This document shows, piece by piece, positions 1-8,587 of a DNA stretch of 64,000 nucleotides. The number at the start of each line of letters is the position of its first letter. The first letter of the stretch is position 1. The position numbers and the translations under genes were made by a program. Under the pieces are notes generated by a model, which saw nothing but the letters and a program-made list of their open reading frames with translations, was not told the DNA's origin and ran no database searches. The DNA is from UBA11524 sp965646445 (GTDB lineage: Bacteria; Bacillota; Clostridia; Christensenellales; Aristaeellaceae): positions 1 to 64,000 of the forward strand of contig CBFFZW010000002.1 in the NCBI GenBank assembly GCA_965646445.1, read 5' to 3'.

Positions 1-68
1 TGTTGCTTCTCAATGATAACAGATTGGCTCTCAAGTCTCTTCTCTTTTTCCCTTTTGTCCAACTTGTA

Positions 69-82
69 TTGTAGTACTACAA
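69..82. promoter_or_regulatory. 14-bp perfect palindrome, possible operator
   Basis: TTGTAGTACTACAA is its own reverse complement. It lies about 27 bases before the -35 box of the promoter at 110-138, in an AT-rich stretch (1-189) that holds no gene I can support. The position suits a repressor or activator site, but I cannot name the regulator. Confidence 0.4.
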
Positions 83-109
83 GTTTGCCGCAGCGTTTCC
101 TATCGTTCG

Positions 110-138
110 TTGCATTTTTCGCCTCTTTGTCGTATAAT
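110..138 (+). promoter_or_regulatory. Sigma-A-type promoter
   Basis: TTGCAT (110-115) and TATAAT (133-138) are 17 bases apart. They precede the Shine-Dalgarno sequence AAGGAGG at 174-180 and the ATG at 190, so this probably drives the small membrane protein and the DUF4230 gene. Confidence 0.7.
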
Positions 139-189
139 GTAGAAGATTGGCGATGCCAATACGCTTTGATCGCAAGGAGGCGAAACGCC

Positions 190-366
190 ATGTCTTATCC
201 ATCCGCCGCGACACCCAGATCTGACCGGCCCTCCCGCTCTCGCAGACGCCGCCGTGCTTCTGTCCTGACGTACCTGCTGGCCGCCATCGGACTGGTGACT
301 GTGCTGGTTTTCGCCATGCGCTACGCCATCGTTCCGCTGCTGGTCATACTCAAGGGGGTTCTATGA
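190..366 (+). CDS. Small single-pass membrane protein, unknown function
   Basis: This is a 58-residue protein. An Arg/Ser-rich, strongly basic N-terminal half (RPSRSRRRRR around residues 14-23) is followed by one hydrophobic helix (about residues 26-55), as in a small membrane protein whose basic end faces the cytoplasm. The reading frame is open further upstream to 13, but the ATG at 190 sits 9 bases after AAGGAGG and downstream of a good promoter, so I place the start here. The stop overlaps the start of the DUF4230 gene (ATGA), so the two are translationally coupled and may act together. I recognise no family. Confidence 0.6.
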   Translation: MSYPSAATPRSDRPSRSRRRRRASVLTYLLAAIGLVTVLVFAMRYAIVPLLVILKGVL

Positions 367-977
367 AAGGCTTCCTGAAATGGCTGGGCAAGGTGGTCGG
401 CTCGGCCCTCACCCTGGTTATCGTCATCGCGCTGCTGCCCTATGCGTCCCGGTTCATGTCCGCCATCCTTCCCGATCTGTCCGGCGCGGCCACCACCCTG
501 TCGGCCACGCTTTCCCGGCATATGCAGGAAAGCGCCCGCCTGGAAACCGCGCTTGTGGAGGAAGAAGGCGTCATGACCTCGACCACCGACGCGCTTCTGC
601 TGGGCGAGGTTCAGAGCGTTGATGTCCGCTATACCTATCGCGCCAGTCTTGGCATCGACCTGCGCAAGGTTCAGCTGCAGGTGAGCGGAAATACCGTGAC
701 GCTGCTTCTGCCTGATGTCGAGGTGCTCAGCGACAGCCTGACGCCGGAGGAAATTGTCCGCAGGGATTTCTGGTATCCGCTGACGGACGAACGACTGCAA
801 ACGCTGCTTCAGCAGGAGCAGGAGCGTTTGCGGGCCTATTATCTCACGGAAAGCGAAGCCAGCGAGCAAACCTGGCAGAAGACGGTCTCAGCGCTGGAGC
901 AGACCCTTGGGCAATGGATCGCCCTCGGCGGCAGCGGCGTGGCGCTTCAGTACGCGCCCCTCACCCCGCAGCCATGA
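363..977 (+). CDS. DUF4230-family membrane-anchored protein
   Basis: This 204-residue protein has one N-terminal membrane helix (about residues 9-32), a short Ala/Ser-rich linker and then a soluble domain, presumably outside the membrane. The soluble part (strand-rich around residues 80-130, then a charged helix EQERLRAYYL and an Ala/Glu-rich helix) resembles the DUF4230 family of Firmicute surface proteins, whose function is unknown. Its ATG overlaps the stop of the 58-residue membrane protein upstream, so they form a two-gene operon. No clear terminator follows, and the promoter of the arginine operon starts 30 bases after the stop. The family assignment is by overall pattern. Confidence 0.6.
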   Translation: MKGFLKWLGKVVGSALTLVIVIALLPYASRFMSAILPDLSGAATTLSATLSRHMQESARLETALVEEEGVMTSTTDALLLGEVQSVDVRYTYRASLGIDLRKVQLQVSGNTVTLLLPDVEVLSDSLTPEEIVRRDFWYPLTDERLQTLLQQEQERLRAYYLTESEASEQTWQKTVSALEQTLGQWIALGGSGVALQYAPLTPQP

Positions 978-1006
978 ATATTTCCTGTATTTTTTCCGGC
1001 CGGCAC

Positions 1007-1034
1007 TTGACATTGTGCTGGCTTCGTTTATAAT
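1007..1034 (+). promoter_or_regulatory. Strong promoter of the arg operon
   Basis: A perfect TTGACA (1007-1012) and a perfect TATAAT (1029-1034) are 16 bases apart, 50 bases before argC. The expected transcription start falls inside the ArgR-like box at 1041-1054. Confidence 0.85.
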
Positions 1035-1040
1035 AGACGT

Positions 1041-1054
1041 TGCATATTTATTCA
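1041..1054. promoter_or_regulatory. Candidate ArgR/AhrC operator (ARG box)
   Basis: TGCATATTTATTCA matches the known ARG-box pattern TGAAT-N4-ATTCA at all but one fixed position. It starts 6 bases after the -10 box, where bound ArgR would block transcription initiation. A near-identical box precedes the amino-acid transporter at 10558. The motif and position are seen; the regulator is inferred, and no argR gene lies in the window. Confidence 0.6.
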
Positions 1055-1083
1055 TGCGTGCCGCATAGGCAGGGAGGCATTTC

Positions 1084-2034
1084 ATGGCTTCAACGATTTT
1101 CATTGACGGCAAGGACGGCACCACTGGTCTTCGCATCTATGACCGGCTGGCGCAAAGGCAGGATATCACGCTTCTCACGCTCCCCGAATCGGAGCGCAAG
1201 CTGCCCGAAGCCCGACGAGCCGCCATCCATCAGGCGGATGTGGCGATTCTATGCATGCCGGACGGCGCGGCCAGGGAATCCGTCGCGTTGGCCCAGGGCA
1301 GCGCCTGCCGCATCCTTGATACGTCCACCGCTCACCGCACGGCGGAGGGCTGGACCTATGGCTTCCCCGAGCTGTCCCCCGGCCATCGGGATGCCATTGT
1401 CCATGGTCAGCGCGTGGCTGTCCCCGGGTGCCATGCCAGCGGCTTCATCGCGCTGGTCGCTCCCCTGGTGCGCTGCGGACTGCTGCCTGAGGACGCGGCG
1501 CTTTCCTGCTTTTCACTGACGGGCTATTCCGGCGGCGGCAAGAAGATGATCGCGCAATACCAGGCCGATGACCGCGACGCGGCGCTGGTCAGTCCCCGCC
1601 CCTACGGCCTGACCCAGCAGCACAAGCATCTGCCGGAAATGCGGCATGTATGCGGCCTTGAGGCGGAACCGATTTTCGCGCCCATTGTAGCTGATTATTA
1701 CAGCGGCATGGAGGTCACCGTTCCGCTCTTCCGCCATCAGCTGCGATGCGGCGGCCATCCCCTGGCGGAGGTTCAGGAAGCGCTGCGGCGGCACTACGCG
1801 GGCAGCCCGGTGGTCAGGGTGCTGACGGACGAGGACACCGCGGCCCTCGGCGGCTTCATCGCGGCCAACGCGCTTTCCGGCCATGACGGCATGGAACTGA
1901 TGGTGCTGGGCAACGACGAGCGGTTTCAGCTCGTCGCACGGTTTGATAATCTGGGCAAGGGTTCCTCCGGCGCGGCGCTGCAATGCCTCAACCTGATGCT
2001 GGGCAACGAGGAAATCACCGGGCTTCAGCTTTAA
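1084..2034 (+). CDS. argC: N-acetyl-gamma-glutamyl-phosphate reductase (short, type 2)
   Basis: ArgC catalyses the third step of ornithine/arginine synthesis, the NADPH-dependent reduction of N-acetylglutamyl phosphate to the semialdehyde. The 316-residue protein starts with a Rossmann loop (GKDGTTGL, about residues 8-15). The catalytic cysteine is Cys116 in VPGCHASG, followed by GYSGGGKKM. Length and motifs fit the shorter type 2 ArgC class (TIGR01851-like) rather than the roughly 345-residue type usual in Bacillus. AGGGAGG precedes the ATG. It is the first gene of argCJBD, under a consensus promoter with an ArgR-like box. Confidence 0.93.
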   Translation: MASTIFIDGKDGTTGLRIYDRLAQRQDITLLTLPESERKLPEARRAAIHQADVAILCMPDGAARESVALAQGSACRILDTSTAHRTAEGWTYGFPELSPGHRDAIVHGQRVAVPGCHASGFIALVAPLVRCGLLPEDAALSCFSLTGYSGGGKKMIAQYQADDRDAALVSPRPYGLTQQHKHLPEMRHVCGLEAEPIFAPIVADYYSGMEVTVPLFRHQLRCGGHPLAEVQEALRRHYAGSPVVRVLTDEDTAALGGFIAANALSGHDGMELMVLGNDERFQLVARFDNLGKGSSGAALQCLNLMLGNEEITGLQL

Positions 2035-2056
2035 GCAACGAAAGGTGGATACAAAC

Positions 2057-3274
2057 ATGATCGAGCATATTCAGGGCGGCGTGTGCGCGCCCAAGGGCTT
2101 TACGGCGGGCGGCATTCACTGCGGCATCCGCAAAAACCGCACCAAGCGCGACCTCAGCATGATCCTCAGCGAGGTTCCCGCCTCTGCCGCCGCGGTATAT
2201 ACGCGCAATCTGGTCAAGGGCGCGCCCATTTACGTCACCCAGCGCAACCTGCAAAATGGCGTCGCTCAGGCGGTGCTGTGCAACAGCGGCAACGCCAATA
2301 CCTGCAACGCGGACGGCGAGGACGTTGCCTGGCAGATGTGCCGCCTGGTTGGCGAGGCCCTGGGCGTCCAGCCGGAGGACGTCATCGTGGCCTCCACGGG
2401 TGTCATCGGTCAGCCGCTGTGCATCGACCCCATCGCCCAGGGCGTCGCCCCGCTGGCCCAAAGCCTGACTTCCGCGGGAAGTCCCCAGGCCGCTGAGGGC
2501 ATCATGACCACCGATACACGACTCAAGGAGGTCGCCGTCAGCTTCCAGGCGGACGGCGTGACCTGCCATCTGGGCGGCATCGCCAAGGGCAGCGGCATGA
2601 TTCATCCCAACCTGGCGACCATGCTGGTCTTCCTGACCTGCGACGCCGCCATCTCTCCGGACATGCTCCGCAAGGCCCTGTCGGAGGATGTGCAGGATAC
2701 CTTCAACATGGTATCGGTGGACGGCGATACTTCCACCAACGATATGGTCGCCATCATGGCCAATGGTCTGGCGGGCAACGCGCCCATTACCGCTGAGGGC
2801 GACGGCTACGAGGCCTTCCGCAAGGCGCTGAACGAGGTGACCTCGACTCTGTGCCGGATGATCGCCAAGGACGGCGAGGGCGCCTCCCGCCTGTTGACCT
2901 GCATGGTCAGCGGCGCGAAGACCGTCCGTGACGCCAAGCTCTGTGCCAAGGCCGTGGCCTGCTCCAGCCTGCTGAAGGCCGCCATGTTCGGCGCGGACGC
3001 CAACTGGGGCCGGGTGCTGTGCGCCCTGGGGTATTCCGGCGCGGAGCTGGATGTGCGCCAGGTGGATGTCGCCTTCCGTTCCAGCGAGGGCGCCATCGAG
3101 GTCTGCCGGAACGGCGCGTCCGTTCCTTTCTCGGAGGAGGACGCCAAGCGGATCCTTCTGCAGGACGAGATCGACGTGCTCATTACTCTGCGCGACGGCG
3201 AGGCTTCCGCCACGGCCTGGGGCTGCGACCTGACCTACGACTATGTGAAGATCAACGGCGACTACCGCACCTGA
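2057..3274 (+). CDS. argJ: Bifunctional ornithine acetyltransferase / N-acetylglutamate synthase
   Basis: ArgJ moves the acetyl group from N-acetylornithine to glutamate, making the acetyl cycle of arginine synthesis self-sustaining; many members also use acetyl-CoA. The 405-residue precursor carries the self-cleavage signature KGSGMIHPNLATML. Thr188 in this motif should become the N-terminal nucleophile of the beta chain. The frame is open to a GTG at 2045, but AAAGGTGG (2041-2048) lies 8 bases before ATG 2057, so that is the start. It follows argC by 22 bases, and argB begins 14 bases later. Whether this enzyme is mono- or bifunctional cannot be told from sequence alone. Confidence 0.93.
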   Translation: MIEHIQGGVCAPKGFTAGGIHCGIRKNRTKRDLSMILSEVPASAAAVYTRNLVKGAPIYVTQRNLQNGVAQAVLCNSGNANTCNADGEDVAWQMCRLVGEALGVQPEDVIVASTGVIGQPLCIDPIAQGVAPLAQSLTSAGSPQAAEGIMTTDTRLKEVAVSFQADGVTCHLGGIAKGSGMIHPNLATMLVFLTCDAAISPDMLRKALSEDVQDTFNMVSVDGDTSTNDMVAIMANGLAGNAPITAEGDGYEAFRKALNEVTSTLCRMIAKDGEGASRLLTCMVSGAKTVRDAKLCAKAVACSSLLKAAMFGADANWGRVLCALGYSGAELDVRQVDVAFRSSEGAIEVCRNGASVPFSEEDAKRILLQDEIDVLITLRDGEASATAWGCDLTYDYVKINGDYRT

Positions 3275-3288
3275 TGAACGGAGGCATG

Positions 3289-4170
3289 ATGACCATGACC
3301 GGCAAAATGACCAACGGACAGCGCGCCCAGGTGCTGGTGGAGGCGCTTCCCTATATTCAGAAATACAACGGCAAAATCATTGTCGTCAAGTACGGCGGCA
3401 ACGCCATGATTAACGAGGAGCTCAAGCACGATGTCATGCGGGACATGGTGCTGATGAACCTCATAGGCGTCAAGGTGGTGCTGGTGCATGGCGGCGGTCC
3501 TGAAATTTCCGCCATGCTCAAGCGCGTGGGCAAGGAATCGACCTTTGTGGACGGCCTGCGCGTGACCGATGAGGAGACCAGCGAAATCGTGCAGATGGTG
3601 CTGGCCGGCAAGATCAACAAGAGCCTGGTGGCCAAGCTGGATCTGCTGGGCGGACGCGCCATGGGCATCAGCGGCATGGACGGCGGGCTGATTGAGGCCG
3701 CCATGGCCGACCCCCGTCTGGGCTATGTGGGCGAGGTCAAAAAGGTCAATCCTCAGCCCATTCTGGATTTGCTGGAAAAGGGGTACATCCCCGTCGTCTC
3801 CACCATCGGCTGCAACGAAACCGGCCATGTCTTCAACATCAACGCGGACACGGCGGCGGCGGCCATCGCGGCCTCCCTCCACGCCGAGAGCCTGATCTCC
3901 ATGACGGACACCATCGGCCTTTTGCGGGATCCCGGCGACCCCGCCAGCCTTATCCGGCGCGTGGACATCAAGGGCGCGCAGCAGCTCAAGGCGGAAGGCG
4001 TGATTTCCGGCGGCATGATCCCCAAGGTGGACTGCTGCATCAAGGCCATCGAGGAGGGCGTCCGAAAGGTCTTCATCATCGACGGCCGCGTTCCCCACGC
4101 GCTGCTGCTGGAAACCCTCACGGACGAGGGCGCGGGCACCATGTTCAGGAAGGAGCTTCCATCATGCTGA
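3289..4170 (+). CDS. argB: Acetylglutamate kinase
   Basis: ArgB phosphorylates N-acetylglutamate, the second step of the pathway and the usual point of arginine feedback control. The 293-residue length is typical. Visible amino-acid-kinase motifs are VKYGGNAM (phosphate loop), VHGGGPEIS, NADTAAAAIA and GGMIPKVDCC. Three in-frame ATGs (3286, 3289, 3295) follow GGAGG at 3280-3284; 3286 is too close, 3289 and 3295 are both possible, and I take 3289. The frame extends far upstream, but that part overlaps argJ and is not coding. The stop overlaps the argD start by seven bases. Confidence 0.93.
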   Translation: MTMTGKMTNGQRAQVLVEALPYIQKYNGKIIVVKYGGNAMINEELKHDVMRDMVLMNLIGVKVVLVHGGGPEISAMLKRVGKESTFVDGLRVTDEETSEIVQMVLAGKINKSLVAKLDLLGGRAMGISGMDGGLIEAAMADPRLGYVGEVKKVNPQPILDLLEKGYIPVVSTIGCNETGHVFNINADTAAAAIAASLHAESLISMTDTIGLLRDPGDPASLIRRVDIKGAQQLKAEGVISGGMIPKVDCCIKAIEEGVRKVFIIDGRVPHALLLETLTDEGAGTMFRKELPSC

Positions 4171-5315
4171 CCAAACAGGCGGATCAGGCGTATGTCGCCG
4201 GCACCTACGGCCGTTTTGACGCGGCCATGGCGTCAGGCCACGGCGCTGTCTATCAAGACGAAGACGGCAAAAGCTACATCGACTTCGGCACGGGCATCGG
4301 CGTCACCCTCTTCGGCGCCTGCGACCCCGACTGGGTGAAGGCCGTCACCGACCAGCTGAACACCCTGGGGCATGTATCAAACCTTTACTATACCGCGCCC
4401 CAAGCCGCGCTTGCCGAGCTGCTTTGCCATCGCACCGGCATGAAGAAGGTCTTCTATGGCAATTCCGGCGCGGAGGCCAACGAATGCGCCCTGAAGGTGG
4501 CCCGAAAGTACGGCGAAAGCACCGGGCGGAACGTGATCGTCACCCTGCGCAACAGCTTTCACGGGCGCACCATCGCCACCCTGGCCGCCACGGGGCAGGA
4601 TCGCTTCCACGAACATTTCGGCCCCTTCCCCGAGGGCTTCCGCGCCATCCCCGCCAACGATTCCGACGCTTTGGCGGCGGCGCTGACAGCGGGCGATGTC
4701 TGCGGTATCCTGATGGAAATGGTGCAAGGCGAGGGCGGCGTGATTCCGCTGGAGCCCAGCTATGTCCGGCTTGCCGAAAAGCTGTGCCGTGAACAGGATA
4801 TTTTGCTGATGGTGGATGAGGTGCAGACGGGCAACGGCCGCACCGGCAGCCTGTACTGCTACATGCAGTACGGCATCCAGCCGGACGTGGTAACCACCGC
4901 CAAGGGGCTGGCGGGCGGCCTCCCCATGGGCGCCTGTCTGCTGGGCGAGCGCTGTGAGCACACCCTGGGCAAGGGCGACCACGGCAGTACCTTCGGCGGC
5001 AATCCCATCTGCGCCGCGGCGGCGCTGAACGTCATCAGCCGCATCGACGATGCGCTGCTGGAGGGCGTGCGGGCCCGGGAGGCTTTCATCCGCCAGGCAC
5101 TGGAGGGCTGTCCCGGCCATCACGGCGTCACCGGCATGGGCCTGATGCTGGGCATCGCCACGGAGAAGCCTTCCGCCGAGGTCGCCGCCGCCTGCCTGCG
5201 GGACGGCCTGATGGTGCTCACTGCCCACGAAAAAGTACGGCTTTTGCCCCCGCTGAATATAAGTTTTGAGGAATTGCGGCAGGGAATCGACATCCTGAAA
5301 AAGAATCTATCATAA
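4164..5315 (+). CDS. argD: Acetylornithine aminotransferase
   Basis: This 383-residue class-III PLP aminotransferase converts N-acetylglutamate semialdehyde and glutamate to N-acetylornithine. The PLP-binding lysine is Lys247 in TTAKGLAGGLPMGA. Other family marks are NSGAEANECALK, FHGRT, the MVDEVQTGNGRTG loop and HGSTFGGNP. The ATG overlaps the end of argB and is preceded by AAGGAG. It is the last gene of the operon; a hairpin terminator follows at 5329. Genes for the later steps (argF, argG, argH) are not in the window. Confidence 0.94.
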   Translation: MLTKQADQAYVAGTYGRFDAAMASGHGAVYQDEDGKSYIDFGTGIGVTLFGACDPDWVKAVTDQLNTLGHVSNLYYTAPQAALAELLCHRTGMKKVFYGNSGAEANECALKVARKYGESTGRNVIVTLRNSFHGRTIATLAATGQDRFHEHFGPFPEGFRAIPANDSDALAAALTAGDVCGILMEMVQGEGGVIPLEPSYVRLAEKLCREQDILLMVDEVQTGNGRTGSLYCYMQYGIQPDVVTTAKGLAGGLPMGACLLGERCEHTLGKGDHGSTFGGNPICAAAALNVISRIDDALLEGVRAREAFIRQALEGCPGHHGVTGMGLMLGIATEKPSAEVAAACLRDGLMVLTAHEKVRLLPPLNISFEELRQGIDILKKNLS

Positions 5316-5328
5316 GCCGCCAAAAAAC

Positions 5329-5363
5329 AAGCGCACTGTCCACTTTGGGGCGGTGCGCTTTTT
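5329..5363 (+). terminator. Intrinsic terminator of argCJBD
   Basis: An 8-bp stem AAGCGCAC (5329-5336) / GTGCGCTT (5353-5360) runs into a short T tract, 13 bases after the argD stop. Confidence 0.7.
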
Positions 5364-5384
5364 CTGTGAAGGGAGGGTATTGAT

Positions 5385-6035
5385 TTGCCGGCGTCCATCA
5401 TAAATTTCTCTGATCAGGCCCATGCCAATCACGGCGGCTCGCCTCGCCCGGCGCTTTATCCGCGCCTTCAACCTGTCTTGGATCGAATCGCCGCGCTGGC
5501 TGACCGGCCCCGGCTGCTCATCGCGATGGACGGCCCCTGCGGCAGCGGTAAAACCACCCTGGCCGCCCTGCTCAGCGACGCGCTTGCCTGTCCCTGCGTC
5601 CACATGGATGATTTCCACATTCCCCATGCCCGCAAGACACCCCAGCGCCTGACGCAGCCTGGCGGCAACAGCGACCGGGAACGTCTGATGGCGGAGGTGC
5701 TCCTCCCCTGGCTGCAACGCGGCACGGCGGTTTATCGGCCCTATGATTGTCAGGCGGACGCCCTGGCCGAAGCCGTCGCACTGCCGCCCAGCCGCTTTCT
5801 GGTGCTGGAAGGAAGCTACAGCCACCATCCCGACATTGCCGCGCTGACAGACATCCAGGTTTTCATCCATGTTTCCCGGGAGGAGCAGCTGCAGCGGCTG
5901 GCGCAGCGCAGCGGGGCGCGTCTTCAACAGTTCATTGATCGCTGGATTCCCCTGGAGGATCAGTACTTCGCCGCTTTTTCATTGCCCTGCCGGGAGGCTC
6001 TGGTCATTGAGAATTACTCCGTCCAGGGTGTGTAG
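5385..6035 (+). CDS. Uridine-kinase-like P-loop phosphotransferase
   Basis: This 216-residue protein has a Walker A loop GPCGSGKTT (about residues 48-56), HMDDFHIP (the acidic motif after the P-loop in uridine kinase/phosphoribulokinase folds) and a later LVLEGSYSHHP strand. These are the marks of the uridine kinase/AAA_17-like family; the true substrate is unknown. No ATG fits. GGGAGGG (5371-5377) sits 7 bases before a TTG at 5385, which I take as the start. It follows the arg terminator and meets an opposing gene tail to tail with a 22-base overlap. Confidence 0.75.
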   Translation: MPASIINFSDQAHANHGGSPRPALYPRLQPVLDRIAALADRPRLLIAMDGPCGSGKTTLAALLSDALACPCVHMDDFHIPHARKTPQRLTQPGGNSDRERLMAEVLLPWLQRGTAVYRPYDCQADALAEAVALPPSRFLVLEGSYSHHPDIAALTDIQVFIHVSREEQLQRLAQRSGARLQQFIDRWIPLEDQYFAAFSLPCREALVIENYSVQGV

Positions 6036-6352
6036 TTTCCGGCCATTCGCCCGGCGTCCTTCATGCGGCGAATCACCGCGTCGTACTGCCCATGGCGAAC
6101 CGTGGGGACGGTGTAGACTGGGCGTTGGCGCTGTGGCCTCTCCTGCTCTGCCGGGCGCGCCTTTGCTTCGGCTTCGGGCTGCCTGGGCAGCTGAAACTCC
6201 GGCAAAGCCCCGGCGGCTTCCTCCGGTTCAGGCCCGGACGACATTGCTTCCTGCTCGGCCTCGGCCTTCTGGCATTGCCACCAGATCCACTGCTCCTTTT
6301 GCTCCCGTGGCGACAGCGCGGCGAAGGGCGACAGGTTGGCGGGTTCCCTCAT
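6014..6352 (-). CDS. Hypothetical small protein
   Basis: This 112-residue soluble protein has a conserved-looking N-terminus (LSPREQKEQWIWWQCQK), a Pro/Glu/Ala-rich low-complexity middle (about residues 38-78) and a basic C-terminal segment with VRHGQYDAVIRRMKDAGRM. I recognise no family. That it is a real gene is supported by GGGAGG 8 bases before the ATG and by its divergence from the gene at 6414. It ends inside the 3' end of the uridine-kinase-like gene on the other strand. Confidence 0.6.
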   Translation of the reverse strand: MREPANLSPFAALSPREQKEQWIWWQCQKAEAEQEAMSSGPEPEEAAGALPEFQLPRQPEAEAKARPAEQERPQRQRPVYTVPTVRHGQYDAVIRRMKDAGRMAGNYTPWTE

Positions 6353-6413
6353 ATGACATACCTCCCATCATGGCGGATGCTTCATCCTATGCCGATGGGC
6401 GGAGGAGGTGCGG

Positions 6414-7034
6414 ATGCTCACAGGCAAAACGGCGGTCATCAGCATTCTGGGCCGGGACTTCACGCTGTACAACCAGCGCCACCCCGGCTGGACTCACCCC
6501 TACCCCTATCTGGGGCACGAAACCCTGCGTACCTCCGGCTGCGGCATTTTCGCGCTGTGCCATGCCAGCCAATGGCTGACAGGGCGAACGGCGAATCCCG
6601 AGGCGCTGGCGGACTTCTCGGTTGTCCATGGTGCCCGGGGCGACGACGGCACGGATCGTCCCGCCCTGCTGGCGGCGCTCACCGCTGAGGGCCAGGCCGC
6701 CAGCCTCGGCTTCTCCTGCCCTGCCCCGGCGCTGTGCAACGACCTGTCGGCACTTTACGCTTTCCTGACCGCTGAGAAGGGCGTGGCCCTGGGCAATCTG
6801 CGCGTCGGACACATTGTGTGTTTGGCCGCGGCGCGGCAGGATGACGGCGTGCCGCAGCTGCTGGCCATCGACAGCTTTGGCGAAGCCGAGGATCCTCGGC
6901 TGGCCGGGCATGTGCTGGGCGTTGAGGAAGGTTCCGCCTTTTGCTATGAACAGCAGGGGCAAGGTGTCCTGGCCCATGCCGCCTACTGGGTGGAAGCCTC
7001 GCTCCCCCGGGACTTCCAGCTGCTATACTCATGA
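6414..7034 (+). CDS. C39-like cysteine peptidase family protein
   Basis: This 206-residue protein resembles the peptidase C39-like (papain-fold) family. TSGCGIFALCHAS holds the likely catalytic cysteine, VGHIVCLAA the histidine, and AIDSFGEAED an acidic third residue. It has no signal peptide or membrane helix, so it may be cytoplasmic and need not be an active protease. The frame opens at a GTG (6408), but the Shine-Dalgarno sequence GGAGGAGG (6401-6408) overlaps that codon and sits 5 bases before ATG 6414, which I choose. The aldose-epimerase-like gene starts 33 bases downstream. Confidence 0.65.
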   Translation: MLTGKTAVISILGRDFTLYNQRHPGWTHPYPYLGHETLRTSGCGIFALCHASQWLTGRTANPEALADFSVVHGARGDDGTDRPALLAALTAEGQAASLGFSCPAPALCNDLSALYAFLTAEKGVALGNLRVGHIVCLAAARQDDGVPQLLAIDSFGEAEDPRLAGHVLGVEEGSAFCYEQQGQGVLAHAAYWVEASLPRDFQLLYS

Positions 7035-7067
7035 TAATTTCAAAAGCAATACAAGGAGGAAAACACC

Positions 7068-7955
7068 ATGGAAAACATCAGACTCAGCAACGGCGCCTGC
7101 ACGGCGGAAATTCAGACAAGGGGCGGTCAGATCGCGTCCTTCAAGGGCCCTGACGGCCGTGAGGTCATCTGGCAGGCTGACCCCGCCGTTTGGGCGCAGC
7201 ACGCCCCGGTGCTCTTCCCGGTGTGCGGCTCGGTCGCGCCGGAGGGCATCCGCATCGGCGGCGCTCTGTACCCCATGACCAAGCACGGCTTTACCCGCAA
7301 TCCCGACTTCACCGTGGCAAAGCAGGGCGATGACTTTGTGGAGCTTGTCCTTCTCCCCACGGAGGAGAGCAAGCCCATGTACCCCTTTGACTTCGTCTTT
7401 CACGTCACCTACACGCTGACGGAAAACGGCTACATCACTGCCTTCACGGTGGAAAACAACTCGGATCGCGTGATGCCCTTCTGCGTGGGCGGGCATCCCG
7501 GCTTCTGCCTGCCCATGGAGCCCGGCGCGGACTTTTCCGATTACCAGCTGGTTTTCCCCCAGGCGGAGGACGGCAAAAATCACCTGGCCCCCGGCGGCGG
7601 CCGCATCGACGGCTACGAATACCTGGTCTGCTTCCGCAACAGCGACACCCTGCCTCTGCGCTACGAGCTCTTCGACCAGCGCGACGCGCTGATCTTCACC
7701 GAGCTGAAGAGCCGCAGCGTCAAGCTGGTTCACAAAACCTCCGGCAAGGGCATTGACTTCTCCTTCCCCAAGATGGAGGTGCTGGCCGTGTGGACCATGC
7801 CGGGCAAGCACGCGCCTTATCTCTGTCTGGAACCCTGGCACGGTATGCCCGGCGTGGTGGGCGAATCCGGCAACTTTGAGGACAAGCCCTTTGTGACCCT
7901 GCTGAAGCCGGGGCAGGCCTGGCAGGGCAGCTTTACCACGACGCTGATCGGCTGA
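7068..7955 (+). CDS. Aldose 1-epimerase family protein (LacX-like)
   Basis: This 295-residue protein of the galactose-mutarotase fold interconverts anomers of aldoses or phosphorylated sugars. Family features are the N-terminal strand with TRGGQIASF, the APVLFPVCGSV segment, KHGFTRNPDF and GGHPGFCLP. The layout is that of LacX-like bacterial epimerases, found in many sugar operons. AAGGAGG lies just before the ATG. The stop overlaps the next start by one base (TGATG), so translation is probably coupled to the SRAP gene. Confidence 0.82.
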   Translation: MENIRLSNGACTAEIQTRGGQIASFKGPDGREVIWQADPAVWAQHAPVLFPVCGSVAPEGIRIGGALYPMTKHGFTRNPDFTVAKQGDDFVELVLLPTEESKPMYPFDFVFHVTYTLTENGYITAFTVENNSDRVMPFCVGGHPGFCLPMEPGADFSDYQLVFPQAEDGKNHLAPGGGRIDGYEYLVCFRNSDTLPLRYELFDQRDALIFTELKSRSVKLVHKTSGKGIDFSFPKMEVLAVWTMPGKHAPYLCLEPWHGMPGVVGESGNFEDKPFVTLLKPGQAWQGSFTTTLIG

Positions 7956-8548
7956 TGTGCGGCCGTTTCTGGATTGCCCCGGAGGACGCGCCGGAAGCGC
8001 TGACCACGCTGATCCGCGCCGCGGAAGACCAGGCACGCCGCTGCCGGGCGGATTTCTCGCTCAAGCGGGGCGAACTGTATCCCGGTGATGAGGCCGCTGT
8101 GCTGGCGCTGAACCGCCGACTGACGCCCTCGGCCTTTGTCATGCGCTGGGGCTTCCGCATGGACAAGCGGCTGATCTTCAACGCCCGGTCGGAGTCCGCC
8201 ATGGTCAAGCCGCTCTTCCGGGACAGCTTCGCGCGGCGACGCTGCCTTGTCCCGGCCAGCGCTTATTTTGAATGGGATCACCGCCAGGAAAGGAAAGCCA
8301 AAATGATGTTCTGGCCGGAAGGCGCGAAGCTGATGTACCTCTGCGGCCTGTACCGCGTCGAGGAGGATCCCCGCTTTCCCGCCTTCACCATTCTGACCCG
8401 GGAGGCTGACGGCGCCGCTGCCGCCTTCCACAACCGAATGCCTGTCATCCTGCCCGAGGAAGCCGCCATGCAGTGGCTTCAGCCGGATGCCGATCCGCAG
8501 GTACTGCTGCGCATGGCCACCCGGGATCTGGCCTTCCGCCCGGCATGA
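7955..8548 (+). CDS. SOS response-associated peptidase (SRAP, YedK/HMCES family)
   Basis: SRAP proteins crosslink to abasic sites in single-stranded DNA through an N-terminal cysteine and so protect replication forks. The protein begins MCGRFWIAPED, so Met removal exposes Cys2. It has the conserved NARSES motif, LVPASAYFEW with the catalytic glutamate, and HNRMPVILP with the histidine. At 197 residues it is slightly short but complete. It is translationally coupled to the epimerase gene. No SOS box is evident, as expected for an internal gene. Confidence 0.9.
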   Translation: MCGRFWIAPEDAPEALTTLIRAAEDQARRCRADFSLKRGELYPGDEAAVLALNRRLTPSAFVMRWGFRMDKRLIFNARSESAMVKPLFRDSFARRRCLVPASAYFEWDHRQERKAKMMFWPEGAKLMYLCGLYRVEEDPRFPAFTILTREADGAAAAFHNRMPVILPEEAAMQWLQPDADPQVLLRMATRDLAFRPA

Positions 8549-8587
8549 ATCAAAGCGCTTCTCCAAAGCCGGGCAGAACGCATAAAG

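Noticed and set aside
3019..3288. Long upstream extension of argB
   Set aside because: It overlaps the end of argJ out of frame, and acetylglutamate kinase similarity starts at about 3290.
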